DNA from: Comamonadaceae bacterium
Lineage (GTDB): Bacteria; Pseudomonadota; Gammaproteobacteria; Burkholderiales; Burkholderiaceae_C
NCBI GenBank assembly: GCA_015999985.1
Contig: JAECRA010000011.1
Coordinates: forward strand, 20,597-84,596
Direction of reading: 5' to 3'
DNA length: 64,000 bases
Shown here piece by piece: positions 17,700-25,430 of this stretch. The position numbers and the translations under genes were made by a program. Below the pieces are notes generated by a model that ran no database searches, had not been told where the DNA came from, and was given only the letters and a program-made list of their open reading frames with translations. Each line of letters opens with the position of its first letter. Position 1 is the stretch's first letter.

Positions 17700-18668
17700 T
17701 TAAGCAGCAGGCTCGATCGGCACTGGCTTGCGGTGTGCGGCTAGACAGGTCAGAACGCTCAGCACCACGCAGACCAGCGCCGCAATTTCCAGCCAGGTGG
17801 GCAGGCGGCGCTCCCACATGAAACCGTATAGCAGTGCGAAAAGCGTTTCAAACAGGATCATTTGACCCACCAGCGTCAACGGAAGCAAGCGGCTTGCACG
17901 GTTCCACAAACCATTGCCGGCGATGGACGCCAAGACTGCGATACCCACGGAGACGGCTCCAAACAATAGCCACGCATTGACGGAGTGGTCTGCCTTGTTG
18001 AATGCGAGGGCAAAGGGAATCAAGATCAAGCTTTGAGCGCCGGTGACCACGCCTGTCAACAAGCTCCAGTCATGAGATGACACGTGATCGAGCTTTGCAA
18101 GACAACGCGCGTTGCCGATGGCATAGGCTGACCATAAAGCCAAGGCGGCTATGGCGCAAAGAAGGCCGGTTAATTGTTCGGCGGGAGATCCGGTGCTGGG
18201 TCCGGCTATGGCCTGCCAGCCAATACAGATGGCGCCCATAGCGCACAGCATCAAAGAGGGCGCCAGCTTGCGCAAGGCCACTGCGCCATCTTCGCGGCTA
18301 CCGACCATGGTGACCACGACAGGCAGAAAGCCAATCACCAGTGAGGTCATGGCGATGCCCCCAATCTGCACGGCATTGGCCAGGAAGACGTAATACAGCG
18401 TATTGCCTGCAAAGGCGAGCCACATCAGGTTCCACCACTGGCGGCGCGGGACGTGAGCCACGATGGAGCGCCAGCGCGGAGCGAGAAGTGCGGCGGCAAT
18501 CAAGCCGTAACTGAGGTACCGCCCGATGGTAATTTGAAGCGGGCTGAATTCACCCACCAATTCCGGCGCGAGGAACACCAAACCCCAAAACGCGCCCGCT
18601 GCCATACCGCAGGCAACTCCGGTCCAGAGTCTGCTGTGGTGGCTTTGTGAGATGGGCAAGGTCATCAT
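17700..18668 (-). CDS. DMT/EamA-family exporter
   Basis: A 322-residue ten-segment membrane protein. Two EamA repeats are evident, the first from GVACGMAAGAFWGLVFLAPEL and the second from LALWSAYAIGNARCLAKL. Related proteins are often named multidrug DMT transporters or amino acid exporters. Its start is two bases from a perfect 17-bp palindrome and divergent from an Lrp-type regulator at 18742, the classic arrangement of an amino acid exporter with its sensor. The substrate is unknown. Confidence 0.87.
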   Translation of the reverse strand: MMTLPISQSHHSRLWTGVACGMAAGAFWGLVFLAPELVGEFSPLQITIGRYLSYGLIAAALLAPRWRSIVAHVPRRQWWNLMWLAFAGNTLYYVFLANAVQIGGIAMTSLVIGFLPVVVTMVGSREDGAVALRKLAPSLMLCAMGAICIGWQAIAGPSTGSPAEQLTGLLCAIAALALWSAYAIGNARCLAKLDHVSSHDWSLLTGVVTGAQSLILIPFALAFNKADHSVNAWLLFGAVSVGIAVLASIAGNGLWNRASRLLPLTLVGQMILFETLFALLYGFMWERRLPTWLEIAALVCVVLSVLTCLAAHRKPVPIEPAA

Positions 18669-18669
18669 G

Positions 18670-18686
18670 GCGAGTAATTTACTCGC
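18670..18686. promoter_or_regulatory. Perfect 17-bp palindrome, likely Lrp-type operator
   Basis: GCGAGTAATTTACTCGC is an exact inverted repeat (8+1+8). It starts directly beside the DMT start codon and lies 56 bp before the regulator ATG. A second small palindrome, GAGAATTTCTC (18727-18737), lies just before the regulator start. Both fill the only shared promoter region of the pair. Confidence 0.6.
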
Positions 18687-18741
18687 TTAAGTGCTATAAA
18701 TTGACTCTATCTTTTTGCGCAAAAGAGAGAATTTCTCAGTT

Positions 18742-19230
18742 ATGCCGAAGAAAACGACTAATTCGCTCTTTGTCCTGGATCGCTATGACAGAGCCATTCT
18801 GGACATCATTCAGCGCGACAATAAGACGCCGCAGCGGGTGATTGCAGAATCGGTCAGCCTTTCCACCGCCGCCGTTCAGCGACGCATTGTCGCCATGGAA
18901 AAGTCCGGTGTCATTGCAGCCAATGTTGCGGTAGTGAACCCAGATGCCGTGTCCGCCACCATCACCGCTATTGTGGAAGTGCAACTGAGGGATGAACGTG
19001 CAACCACTTCCGATCTTGCAAGGGAGCTTTTTCGCAACACCCCAGAAGTGCAGCAGTGCTTTTATGTCACGGGTGGGATGAGTTTTATTCTTATCATCAT
19101 TGCCCCCAATATGCCCACTTACGAAGGCTTGACCCGCCGCCTTTTCGCTGAAAATGAACTGGTGGTGTACTTCAGGACGTTGGTTGCGCTGGAAAGGGTA
19201 AAGACCGATACGGCCATCGTCATTCCTTAA
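18742..19230 (+). CDS. Lrp/AsnC-family regulator
   Basis: A 162-residue regulator starting MPKKTTNSLFVLDRYDRAIL. It has an HTH (about 15-60, NKTPQRVIAESVSLSTAAVQRRIVAMEKSGVI) and a RAM domain (about 75-155). An in-frame start at 18715 is possible but would put the palindromic GAGAATTTCTC inside the gene. Probably senses an amino acid and switches the divergent DMT exporter. It is clearly different in sequence from the other Lrp-type regulator 1.5 kb away. Confidence 0.9.
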   Translation: MPKKTTNSLFVLDRYDRAILDIIQRDNKTPQRVIAESVSLSTAAVQRRIVAMEKSGVIAANVAVVNPDAVSATITAIVEVQLRDERATTSDLARELFRNTPEVQQCFYVTGGMSFILIIIAPNMPTYEGLTRRLFAENELVVYFRTLVALERVKTDTAIVIP

Positions 19231-19264
19231 CAGACTTCGCAAAGCGGGCTGTTCACCTGGGACC

Positions 19265-19282
19265 GCCGAGCTCCTGCTCGGC
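19265..19282 (+). terminator. Weak hairpin downstream of the Lrp-type regulator
   Basis: GCCGAG and CTCGGC pair around CTCCTG, followed by ATTCTT, between the convergent regulator and folA genes. The stem is only six base pairs and the T-run is interrupted, so this is a tentative terminator. Confidence 0.3.
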
Positions 19283-19340
19283 ATTCTTCGCTTTCGGCGC
19301 TCCAAGTCCGACAGCTTCCTAGCGCAACGGTATGAAGCCC

Positions 19341-19859
19341 TCAAGCGTTGGTAGCCGACTTTCTATAGGTGATAAAACTCAAACCCAAGCCGTTGGCCGC
19401 CGTCATTTCATTGCGTGCCACGGCTTGCCAGGAGTTATCGAGCACAGGCGCATAGGCATCGCCCTCGAAGTCGGCATCGATCTCGGTGACCACGACTTCA
19501 TGTGCCAGGTCAATGGCCTGTGCATATATCTGGGCACCACCAATGACCCAGACCTCAGGCGCATCTCCACATGTTCGCAAGGCCTCTTGAAGGCTGGCGA
19601 CGCGTGTGGCTCCTGAATCATTCCAGTCTGATTGCCGCGTGATCACGATATTGGTTCGACCGGGCAAGGGGCGAAAACGCGGCGGGAGTGAATCCCAGGT
19701 TTTGCGCCCCATGATGACGGGATGATTCAGTGTGACGCGTTTGAAATGCGCCAGATCTTCCGGTAGGTGCCAAGGCATGACGCCGTTCTTGCCAATGACA
19801 CCGTTGCGAGCGCGCGCATAGATCAGGCCAATTTTCGATGTCATTGCGGTCTCGGTCAT
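19341..19859 (-). CDS. folA: Dihydrofolate reductase
   Basis: Reduces dihydrofolate to tetrahydrofolate with NADPH. The 172 residues contain the family blocks IGLIYARARNGVIGKNGVMPWHLPEDLAHFK (residues about 9-40, with the catalytic acid in LPEDL), GRKTWDSLP, RTNIVITRQ and WVIGGAQIYAQA. The start ATG overlaps the stop of the upstream TPR/glycosyltransferase gene by four bases, so its translation is probably coupled to that gene. thyA, normally a close partner of folA, lies about 5.5 kb away behind an intervening island. Confidence 0.95.
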   Translation of the reverse strand: MTETAMTSKIGLIYARARNGVIGKNGVMPWHLPEDLAHFKRVTLNHPVIMGRKTWDSLPPRFRPLPGRTNIVITRQSDWNDSGATRVASLQEALRTCGDAPEVWVIGGAQIYAQAIDLAHEVVVTEIDADFEGDAYAPVLDNSWQAVARNEMTAANGLGLSFITYRKSATNA

Positions 19860-21670
19860 TGCGTCGGAGAGTTAAATTTTGAGTTAGGGGTGCCTGGGGC
19901 TGAAGTGTCTAGCCACATGCCTTCAATCGCTTGCTCTAAATCGCGGGCAAACCGGGCGGCATTGAACAGTGGGCTGCTTCGCACCTGCTCGCGCAGGCCT
20001 GCGCGAAGTTGAGCCAGTTCAAGCGGGTTTTCGGCGGCTGATTGCGCCAAGTGTATGGCTTGATCCACGTAATGGGCTTCTGTTTCAAAAGCCCAACCAG
20101 CCAGTCCTGCCGCAGCCATGATGCTTTGCCCTTGCCGCCCAAGCATGCCGGGGAGCGCCAGTGTGAGCGTTGGCACGCCCATCCAGAGCGCTTCAACCGT
20201 GGTGGTTCCTCCGGGGTAGGGGAAGGTGTCCAGAATCACATCGACCTCTTGATACGCAGCCAGATACTCTGCTCGGCTTTGGCCTGCGGCCAAATGCACG
20301 CGGTCCAGAGGTAGGCCGCATCTCGTCAAGCGGTTTTCGAACTCGCTGCGTGGTAGGGGAAGCGCGAATTGAGTGCTCTGAATGCGTAGCCGTGCCTTAG
20401 GAACGCGCCTGAGAATGTCCGCCCAGGAGCGCAGCACACGGTTGTTGATCTTTTGCAGGGTTTGAAAGCTGCCGAAGGTGATGTGACCTCGTTCAGTTGA
20501 CGGCGCCGGGGAGGTTGCAGGCGCGTTTTCTGGTGGCGTGAAGCAATAGCGGATGGTGGGCATTCTCCACACCCGCTCTGCGAACAAATTTTCTTCGTGA
20601 GGGGGAACGCTGACCGGATCCGCCAAGACGTAATCAATGGCTGACTGGCCAGTAGTGGAAAAATATCCCAACCAGGAAATTTGCAATGGGGCCGGGCGCA
20701 GAGAGAAAAGGCTCTGGCGGTGGCCTGCTGTATAGCCAGATAGATCAATCAGCACGTCGATCTGGTCTTGCTCGATCAAAGCCGCAGCGTCTCTATCATT
20801 GAGCGATTCGATCACTCGCCACTGGTCAAAATGAGGTCTCAATTTTGTAGAGACTGCATCTTCGAAGATGTTGTTGCTATAGGCGAATAGCGAGAGGCGA
20901 GAACGGTCGAGTTGTGCAAGGGTGGCTTCAAGAAAAAAGCCCACCGGATGTTCACGCAGATCCGCTGAAACAAAGCCCAATCTCAGCAGTGGTTTGGGCG
21001 TGTTCCTGTTCGCGGGGCGAGCATGCGATAAACCCGAGGGGGGTGCCAGGCGCCTAGCCCACGCGCTATTGGTCTGTGGGTTGAAATCTTCAAGATAGTG
21101 GTGCGTGAAAAGAAGGCTGCTCAATGCCTCTGCATGGTGCGGATTGAGCGACAAAGCGCGTTGATAGCTGGCAAAGGCGCTTTGATATTCCTGGCGGCGC
21201 TGCAGCAGCTTGCCGATCACGAAGTGTGTTTGGGCATCTCTCGGATCGAGCGCCAAGCTTCGCTGGTAGCTTTGAAGAGCCTCCTGTGGGTGGCCTAGAG
21301 CCTCTAATGCAATCCCCAAATTAAGATGGAGCCCGGCGTGGCGAGGCTGCAGCTGAATGGCACGTTCGAGCAAAGCACGCGCTTGTTGTGTGCGCTCGGC
21401 CTGCAACAGCAAAAATCCCAGGTTGGCGAGCGCATCGACATCCGAAGGGTTGATCTGCAGGATGCCGTTAAAAATCGCCTCCGCTCTTTCAGTCTGGCGT
21501 GTTTGCACAGCCAGAATGGCCTGCAGCATTTGCACATCGCGCACATGAGGTGCTACGCGAGCAGCTTCATCTAGCAGAGCCTGAGCAGAATCGAACGAGC
21601 GTTGCTGAAGATGTGCAGAGGCCTCTTGAAGCAGAGCTTGAAGCGGCTTGCCGGATGCAGACGAACTCAT
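19856..21670 (-). CDS. TPR-repeat SPINDLY/OGT-like glycosyltransferase (GT41)
   Basis: A 604-residue protein. The N-terminal third (about 5-190) holds five or so tetratricopeptide repeats, for example NPSDVDALANLGFLLLQAER and HAGLHLNLGIALEALGHPQEA. The C-terminal two thirds (about 215-595) match the GT41 domain of O-GlcNAc transferases: LRLGFVSADLREHPVGFFLE, then ISWLGYFSTTGQSAIDYVLAD, FGSFQTLQKINNRVLRSWADIL and DTFPYPGGTTTVEALWMGVPTLTL. Bacterial members modify proteins, sometimes adhesins, but targets are unknown here. The gene precedes and overlaps folA. A degenerate copy of its 5' end is present just beyond thyA at 25313-25343. Confidence 0.9.
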   Translation of the reverse strand: MSSSASGKPLQALLQEASAHLQQRSFDSAQALLDEAARVAPHVRDVQMLQAILAVQTRQTERAEAIFNGILQINPSDVDALANLGFLLLQAERTQQARALLERAIQLQPRHAGLHLNLGIALEALGHPQEALQSYQRSLALDPRDAQTHFVIGKLLQRRQEYQSAFASYQRALSLNPHHAEALSSLLFTHHYLEDFNPQTNSAWARRLAPPSGLSHARPANRNTPKPLLRLGFVSADLREHPVGFFLEATLAQLDRSRLSLFAYSNNIFEDAVSTKLRPHFDQWRVIESLNDRDAAALIEQDQIDVLIDLSGYTAGHRQSLFSLRPAPLQISWLGYFSTTGQSAIDYVLADPVSVPPHEENLFAERVWRMPTIRYCFTPPENAPATSPAPSTERGHITFGSFQTLQKINNRVLRSWADILRRVPKARLRIQSTQFALPLPRSEFENRLTRCGLPLDRVHLAAGQSRAEYLAAYQEVDVILDTFPYPGGTTTVEALWMGVPTLTLALPGMLGRQGQSIMAAAGLAGWAFETEAHYVDQAIHLAQSAAENPLELAQLRAGLREQVRSSPLFNAARFARDLEQAIEGMWLDTSAPGTPNSKFNSPTQ

Positions 21671-21765
21671 TCAGAGGTGACCATCACATGCCCACTGACG
21701 CTTGATGGGCGCCTGGTATTGGTCGCTTTGTACCTCGAAATCCTTGATTCGTTCATGAATCAATT
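21644..21765 (-). repeat. Left direct repeat: intact glycosyltransferase 5' end plus degenerate thyA 3' end
   Basis: Positions 21644-21660 are identical to 25313-25329 (CGGCTTGCCGGATGCAG), and 21664-21674 equal 25333-25343 (AACTCATTCAG). From about 21680 to 21757 the minus strand can be read as a thyA C-terminus: KDFEVQSDQYQAPIK, then ASVGM-stop after a one-base deletion. The true ThyA ends [24 protein letters not shown]. Only the glycosyltransferase part of this copy is functional. Confidence 0.85.
21675..21757 (-). pseudogene. Remnant of a thyA 3' end
   Basis: A decayed copy of the last 25 or so codons of thyA, at roughly 65-70 percent nucleotide identity by eye to 25351-25430, with one single-base deletion. 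It directly precedes the glycosyltransferase start codon, in the place thyA itself would occupy if the mntH segment were absent. Confidence 0.8.
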
Positions 21766-21817
21766 TTAGCTGCTGTGGTCAGGCCGGATGCTTTGACCAT
21801 CGATGTTGGCTCGGCTC

Positions 21818-23152
21818 CTAGGCCGTGAACATCCGTTGCAGCATCCACACGTTCAAGGCCACGATCAAGCAGGCTGCCATCCATAACAGCAGCGACATCT
21901 TCCAGCCGAACGCGAACGCTCCCAAATGTTTGCGCCTGGTGGTGAACCACAGCAAGGGAAACACGGCAAACGGCAGTTGCATGCTCAAGACCACTTGGCT
22001 GAAGACGAGCAAGGCACCCGCGCCGGCATTGCCGTACCAGGCGACTGCAACCAGCGCTGGCACGATGGCAATGCAACGCGTCAGAAATGCGCGCATCGCT
22101 GGCGAGAGACGAATGTCCAGGAAGCCTTCCATCACGATCTGCCCAGCTAACGTGCCGGTCACTGAGGCGCTCAAGCCAGACGCCAACAGTGCGATACCAA
22201 ACACTGCGCTCGCAATGCCCACGCCCAGCGTTGGACTCAGCAGCGCGTAGGCGTCTGAGAGTTCAGTGATGGGCGCGACTCCGGGGCGATTGAAGGCTCC
22301 TGCGGCCACCACCATGATGGCCGCATTCACGAACAGGGCCAATGCCAATGCCACTGTGGAGTCGATCGTGGCAAACCGGATAGCCGAACGCGTGCCCTCC
22401 GGTGTCTGTGCATGCTCGCGTGTCTGCACAATGGATGAGTGCAGGTACAGGTTGTGAGGCATCACTGTGGCGCCAACGATACCCACGGCCAGGTACAACA
22501 TCAAGGGGTTGGTGACGATCTCGCTGCGCGGAATGAAGCCGCTAAGCACCGCCGCCAAGGGCGGGTGCAACCATAAGAGCTGCGCGGCAAAGCAGATGCC
22601 GACGACACTGACCAAAGCAATGATTACTGCCTCCAGGCTACGAAATCCTCGGCTTTGGAGCGCCAAAATAAGCATTACGTCCAATACTGTGACGCAAACC
22701 CCCAACAGCAACGGCATGCCGAACAGCAGGTTGAGCCCAATGGCCATCCCCAGCACCTCGGCCAGATTGCAGGCGATGATGGCCACCTCGCAAAATACCC
22801 ACAAAATGCCATTGATGACCGGCGGAAAGTACTGCCGGCAGGCCTGGGCCAGGTCCTGTCCGCTGGCCAGGCCGAGGCGGACCGCCGCGGCTTGCAGAGC
22901 CATGGCCATCAAGTTCGAAATAAAGATGACCGACAGCAACGCATAGCCAAACTGCGAGCCGCCGGCGATGGATGTCGCCCAGTTGCCGGGGTCCATGTAG
23001 CCCACTGCCACCATGTAGCCCGGCCCAGCAAACGCCATCATGCGTTTCGCTGCGCTGCTTGCCAAGCCAGGAACCGCGACTGAGCGGTGAACCTGCGGCA
23101 GGCTGGGTCCGCCCTTGCGGACCCGATTTAGACCCAATACGGCCAGATTCAT
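21818..23152 (-). CDS. mntH: Nramp-family manganese/divalent metal transporter MntH
   Basis: A proton-coupled Mn(II)/Fe(II) importer of the inner membrane. The 444 residues include about 11 hydrophobic segments and both metal-site motifs: DPGN at 54-57 in TM1 and MPHNLYLHSS at 231-240 in TM6. Its ATG overlaps the stop of a 62-residue upstream gene by four bases, suggesting coupled translation. The gene lies inside a segment bracketed by direct repeats of the thyA/glycosyltransferase junction, so it is probably an acquired or relocated locus. I see no clear MntR or Fur site. Confidence 0.94.
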   Translation of the reverse strand: MNLAVLGLNRVRKGGPSLPQVHRSVAVPGLASSAAKRMMAFAGPGYMVAVGYMDPGNWATSIAGGSQFGYALLSVIFISNLMAMALQAAAVRLGLASGQDLAQACRQYFPPVINGILWVFCEVAIIACNLAEVLGMAIGLNLLFGMPLLLGVCVTVLDVMLILALQSRGFRSLEAVIIALVSVVGICFAAQLLWLHPPLAAVLSGFIPRSEIVTNPLMLYLAVGIVGATVMPHNLYLHSSIVQTREHAQTPEGTRSAIRFATIDSTVALALALFVNAAIMVVAAGAFNRPGVAPITELSDAYALLSPTLGVGIASAVFGIALLASGLSASVTGTLAGQIVMEGFLDIRLSPAMRAFLTRCIAIVPALVAVAWYGNAGAGALLVFSQVVLSMQLPFAVFPLLWFTTRRKHLGAFAFGWKMSLLLWMAACLIVALNVWMLQRMFTA

Positions 23153-23337
23153 TGGGACAAGGCGGTTGCGGTGACGGATGCCGGATTGGATACGGCGCTG
23201 ACCATGCGAATAAGCTCACCGGCCAGCAACGTACCGCCGGACACCACGATGGCGAGTCCGACAAGACGTTTGCCCCAGAGCGCCGACCGGCGTTTGCGAC
23301 GGCCCACATCGACTCTGCTTTGTAATGAATTTTCCAT
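23149..23337 (-). CDS. Small single-pass membrane protein coupled to mntH
   Basis: A 62-residue protein with a basic N-terminus (residues 7-24, VDVGRRKRRSALWGKR), one predicted membrane segment (about 25-49, LVGLAIVVSGGTLLAGELIRM) and a short polar tail. The only reasons to call it a gene are its tidy start, positive-inside topology and a four-base ATGA overlap with mntH. I recognise no family. Small membrane proteins encoded with transporters sometimes modulate them; that is a hypothesis here. Confidence 0.6.
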   Translation of the reverse strand: MENSLQSRVDVGRRKRRSALWGKRLVGLAIVVSGGTLLAGELIRMVSAVSNPASVTATALSQ

Positions 23338-23362
23338 CAGCTACTCCAGTCGAATGTACAAA

Positions 23363-23388
23363 GCCCATCCGCCTATCGACGGACGGGC
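23363..23388 (-). terminator. Hairpin between ferritin-like gene and the mntH unit
   Basis: GCCCATCCG (23363-23371) and CGGACGGGC (23380-23388) pair over nine positions with one G-U pair on the minus-strand transcript, followed by TTTGT. It lies right after the ferritin-like stop codon and may end or attenuate that transcript before the mntH unit. Confidence 0.4.
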
Positions 23389-23394
23389 GTCGGT

Positions 23395-24366
23395 TTAGGC
23401 CAAGGCGCTGCTCATGACAAGCGAGCCGTTCATGCCCACGGGGAAGAAACCACCGCGCGACACCGTACCGCTGTTGAGATAGACGATGTTGAGCACGTCC
23501 CCAGGGCTGCGGCTGTAGGCGATTCCGTTCGGATCGAGTGGGACAATGTTGGATGCGCCGTCGGACCCCGTGATGCCCTGGTCTACGTCGGAGTTGCCAT
23601 CCAGCGAGTCACGCGCGTTCGAGATGGCATCTGCGGCTGTGCGCAGCGAGGGTGTCGCCAAGCCCTTCGAATACAGCACCGTGCGCACCAGACCTGCGTG
23701 GTAAGCCTCCGCCGACAAGATGCCGGCGGCCGCCTCCAGATAAGTCTTGTTGGTAATTAACGGTGCAGCGCCCTTGTACGCAGTGACACCAACGTCCTCG
23801 AAGATGTAGGCGCCCAGTAGAAATGCTTCGTCGCTGGCATACGGGTCGAAAGCCATACCAGGGCCCACCAGGCCAGCTGCACGGGCGGCCGTGGAAAACG
23901 CGCCGTTGGGGTCAGTACCACCCACGTCTATCTGCGGCTGAGCGACCGCTGCACTGCCCAATGCCGAACGCAGGAAGGCCACGTGGGCGATTTCGTCCAA
24001 CGCGATTTCCTTGGCATATTGCGCGACGACCGGGTCTTTGAAGCTTACTGCATGGCCTCCGACGACTGCACCCTGGGTGCCGGTCCCGGTCAGCATATTG
24101 GCCGGTAAACCGCTGCCGAACACGGCGTATTGGTAGAACTGCGCTTCCAAGTACTCCAGATTAAGTGCGAAGTTCAGAATCTCCACGTCGGTGGGGCCGC
24201 TAGGTTGCGCCACCGCGTCGTCACCGCCGCCGCCGCACGCGGACAGGATCATGCCGCCGACCACCCCTGCGCCCATGGCACTGCTCTTGCGAAAGAACTG
24301 GCGTCGGTCCTTCAACTTTTGAGCCCTGGTTTGCAACACATCGATCAACTTGGATTCAGTAGACAT
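23395..24366 (-). CDS. Exported ferritin-like domain protein, probable Tat lipoprotein
   Basis: A 323-residue protein starting MSTESKLIDVL, with AAGGAG before the ATG at 24366. A twin-arginine segment (KDRRQFFRKS) and hydrophobic stretch lead to a lipobox (ILSAC-GGGG), so it should be Tat-exported and lipid-anchored. The mature part has the ferritin-like four-helix pattern of PF13668: LNFALNLEYLEAQFYQYAVFG with paired acidic residues, and IALDEIAHVAFLRSALGS plus AEAYHAGLVRTVLY, offering the Glu/His set of a di-metal site. Members include desiccation-related proteins; the metal is not certain. Its position beside mntH suggests periplasmic Mn/Fe handling. Confidence 0.85.
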   Translation of the reverse strand: MSTESKLIDVLQTRAQKLKDRRQFFRKSSAMGAGVVGGMILSACGGGGDDAVAQPSGPTDVEILNFALNLEYLEAQFYQYAVFGSGLPANMLTGTGTQGAVVGGHAVSFKDPVVAQYAKEIALDEIAHVAFLRSALGSAAVAQPQIDVGGTDPNGAFSTAARAAGLVGPGMAFDPYASDEAFLLGAYIFEDVGVTAYKGAAPLITNKTYLEAAAGILSAEAYHAGLVRTVLYSKGLATPSLRTAADAISNARDSLDGNSDVDQGITGSDGASNIVPLDPNGIAYSRSPGDVLNIVYLNSGTVSRGGFFPVGMNGSLVMSSALA

Positions 24367-25350
24367 GGAAACTCCTTGAATGTCACGACTGGCGCAACGC
24401 AAGAACACCTAATAAACGAGATGATTTGCAGTTTTTATTCCTGCGCATCAACCCACCGCTACCCGCTCAATACGAGCGTGTTCAACAGCCTCGCTAGAGG
24501 CCGCATTTGTGGGATGCACCAGAGCGCATCGCACGCCTAAAACTGATTCGACTGAAGGAGGTTTACTGATAGGGCAGAGTGGGTGCCCGTCATAAGCCAG
24601 GGTTAACGTTGCAGAGCAAAACGACATCAAGCCTGGAAGTCGCTGAGACTTCGGTCTTGGGAACGTTTGAATTGAGACCATTGAATGCTCGTATATGAGC
24701 TTAGTACGCAGGTGTCTCGACGGTGGATGCAAGTGATTTGAATCGAAATGTAAGAAGAGGTGGCTTGGCAGGTGCATGGTCAGTCGAACTCAGCCGACGC
24801 GTTGTCAACACCCGGTGACATGCTCATGGTCAAACGCTTCGGTGTGGTGGCTGCATGAAAGCCTCGCCTGACAGGCTTCAAATGCACGTGGGTCTTTTTT
24901 TTGCCGTGCCGATGCCTGTGACAGATGAAGGCGTGCAAGAAGACGGCATGACCACGATGGGCTGCCGTTGATGTGTTTTAAGCGGTCGCCACTGGCGGCA
25001 CGGCATGGTCAATAGCGTGATGCGCCAGCCGCGACTCCCCAACTACTTCAGTACAGCGTCGCTGTGAGCGGGCAGCCATGGCGCTCTAGAAACTGCCTTT
25101 GACCTGAACCGCGTGTTATCAGCCGAGAACGTATCGGCCGCGCGTGTGAAGGCGACGCTTTTCAAGGCCAGCGAGTGGGGGCTGGGCCCAGAGCGACGGC
25201 AACCTCTACCACTTGCATGCCGGCTCGAAGCCACCAACCAGACCTGCCAGCCCGACTACGACATCCCCGTATTGACTGGGCGTGGGCATCGCAAGGGTCG
25301 AGCGCCAGGCTGCGGCTTGCCGGATGCAGGTCAACTCATTCAGGAGTCAA
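24367..25350. other. Long gene-free region upstream of the ferritin-like gene
   Basis: Nearly 1 kb without a convincing gene. Frames present at about 25040-25370 are open but lack family resemblance and a ribosome site. The right end (25313-25343) is a degenerate glycosyltransferase 5' end. The region reads like decayed DNA left at the distal end of an inserted segment; the promoter of the ferritin-like gene must lie at its left end. Confidence 0.5.
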
Positions 25351-25430
25351 TTACACGGCCACTGGCGCCTTGATGGCCGCATGGTGCTGATAGCCTTGAA
25401 CTTCGAAGTCTTCATACTCGTATTCGAAGA
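25313..25430 (-). repeat. Right direct repeat: degenerate glycosyltransferase 5' end plus intact thyA 3' end
   Basis: Partner of 21644-21765 in the same orientation. Here the thyA part is functional, while the glycosyltransferase start is broken: the minus strand reads MS-stop-PASGKP where the real gene begins MSSSASGKP. Each repeat copy therefore keeps one functional half of the same ancestral junction. Confidence 0.85.
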
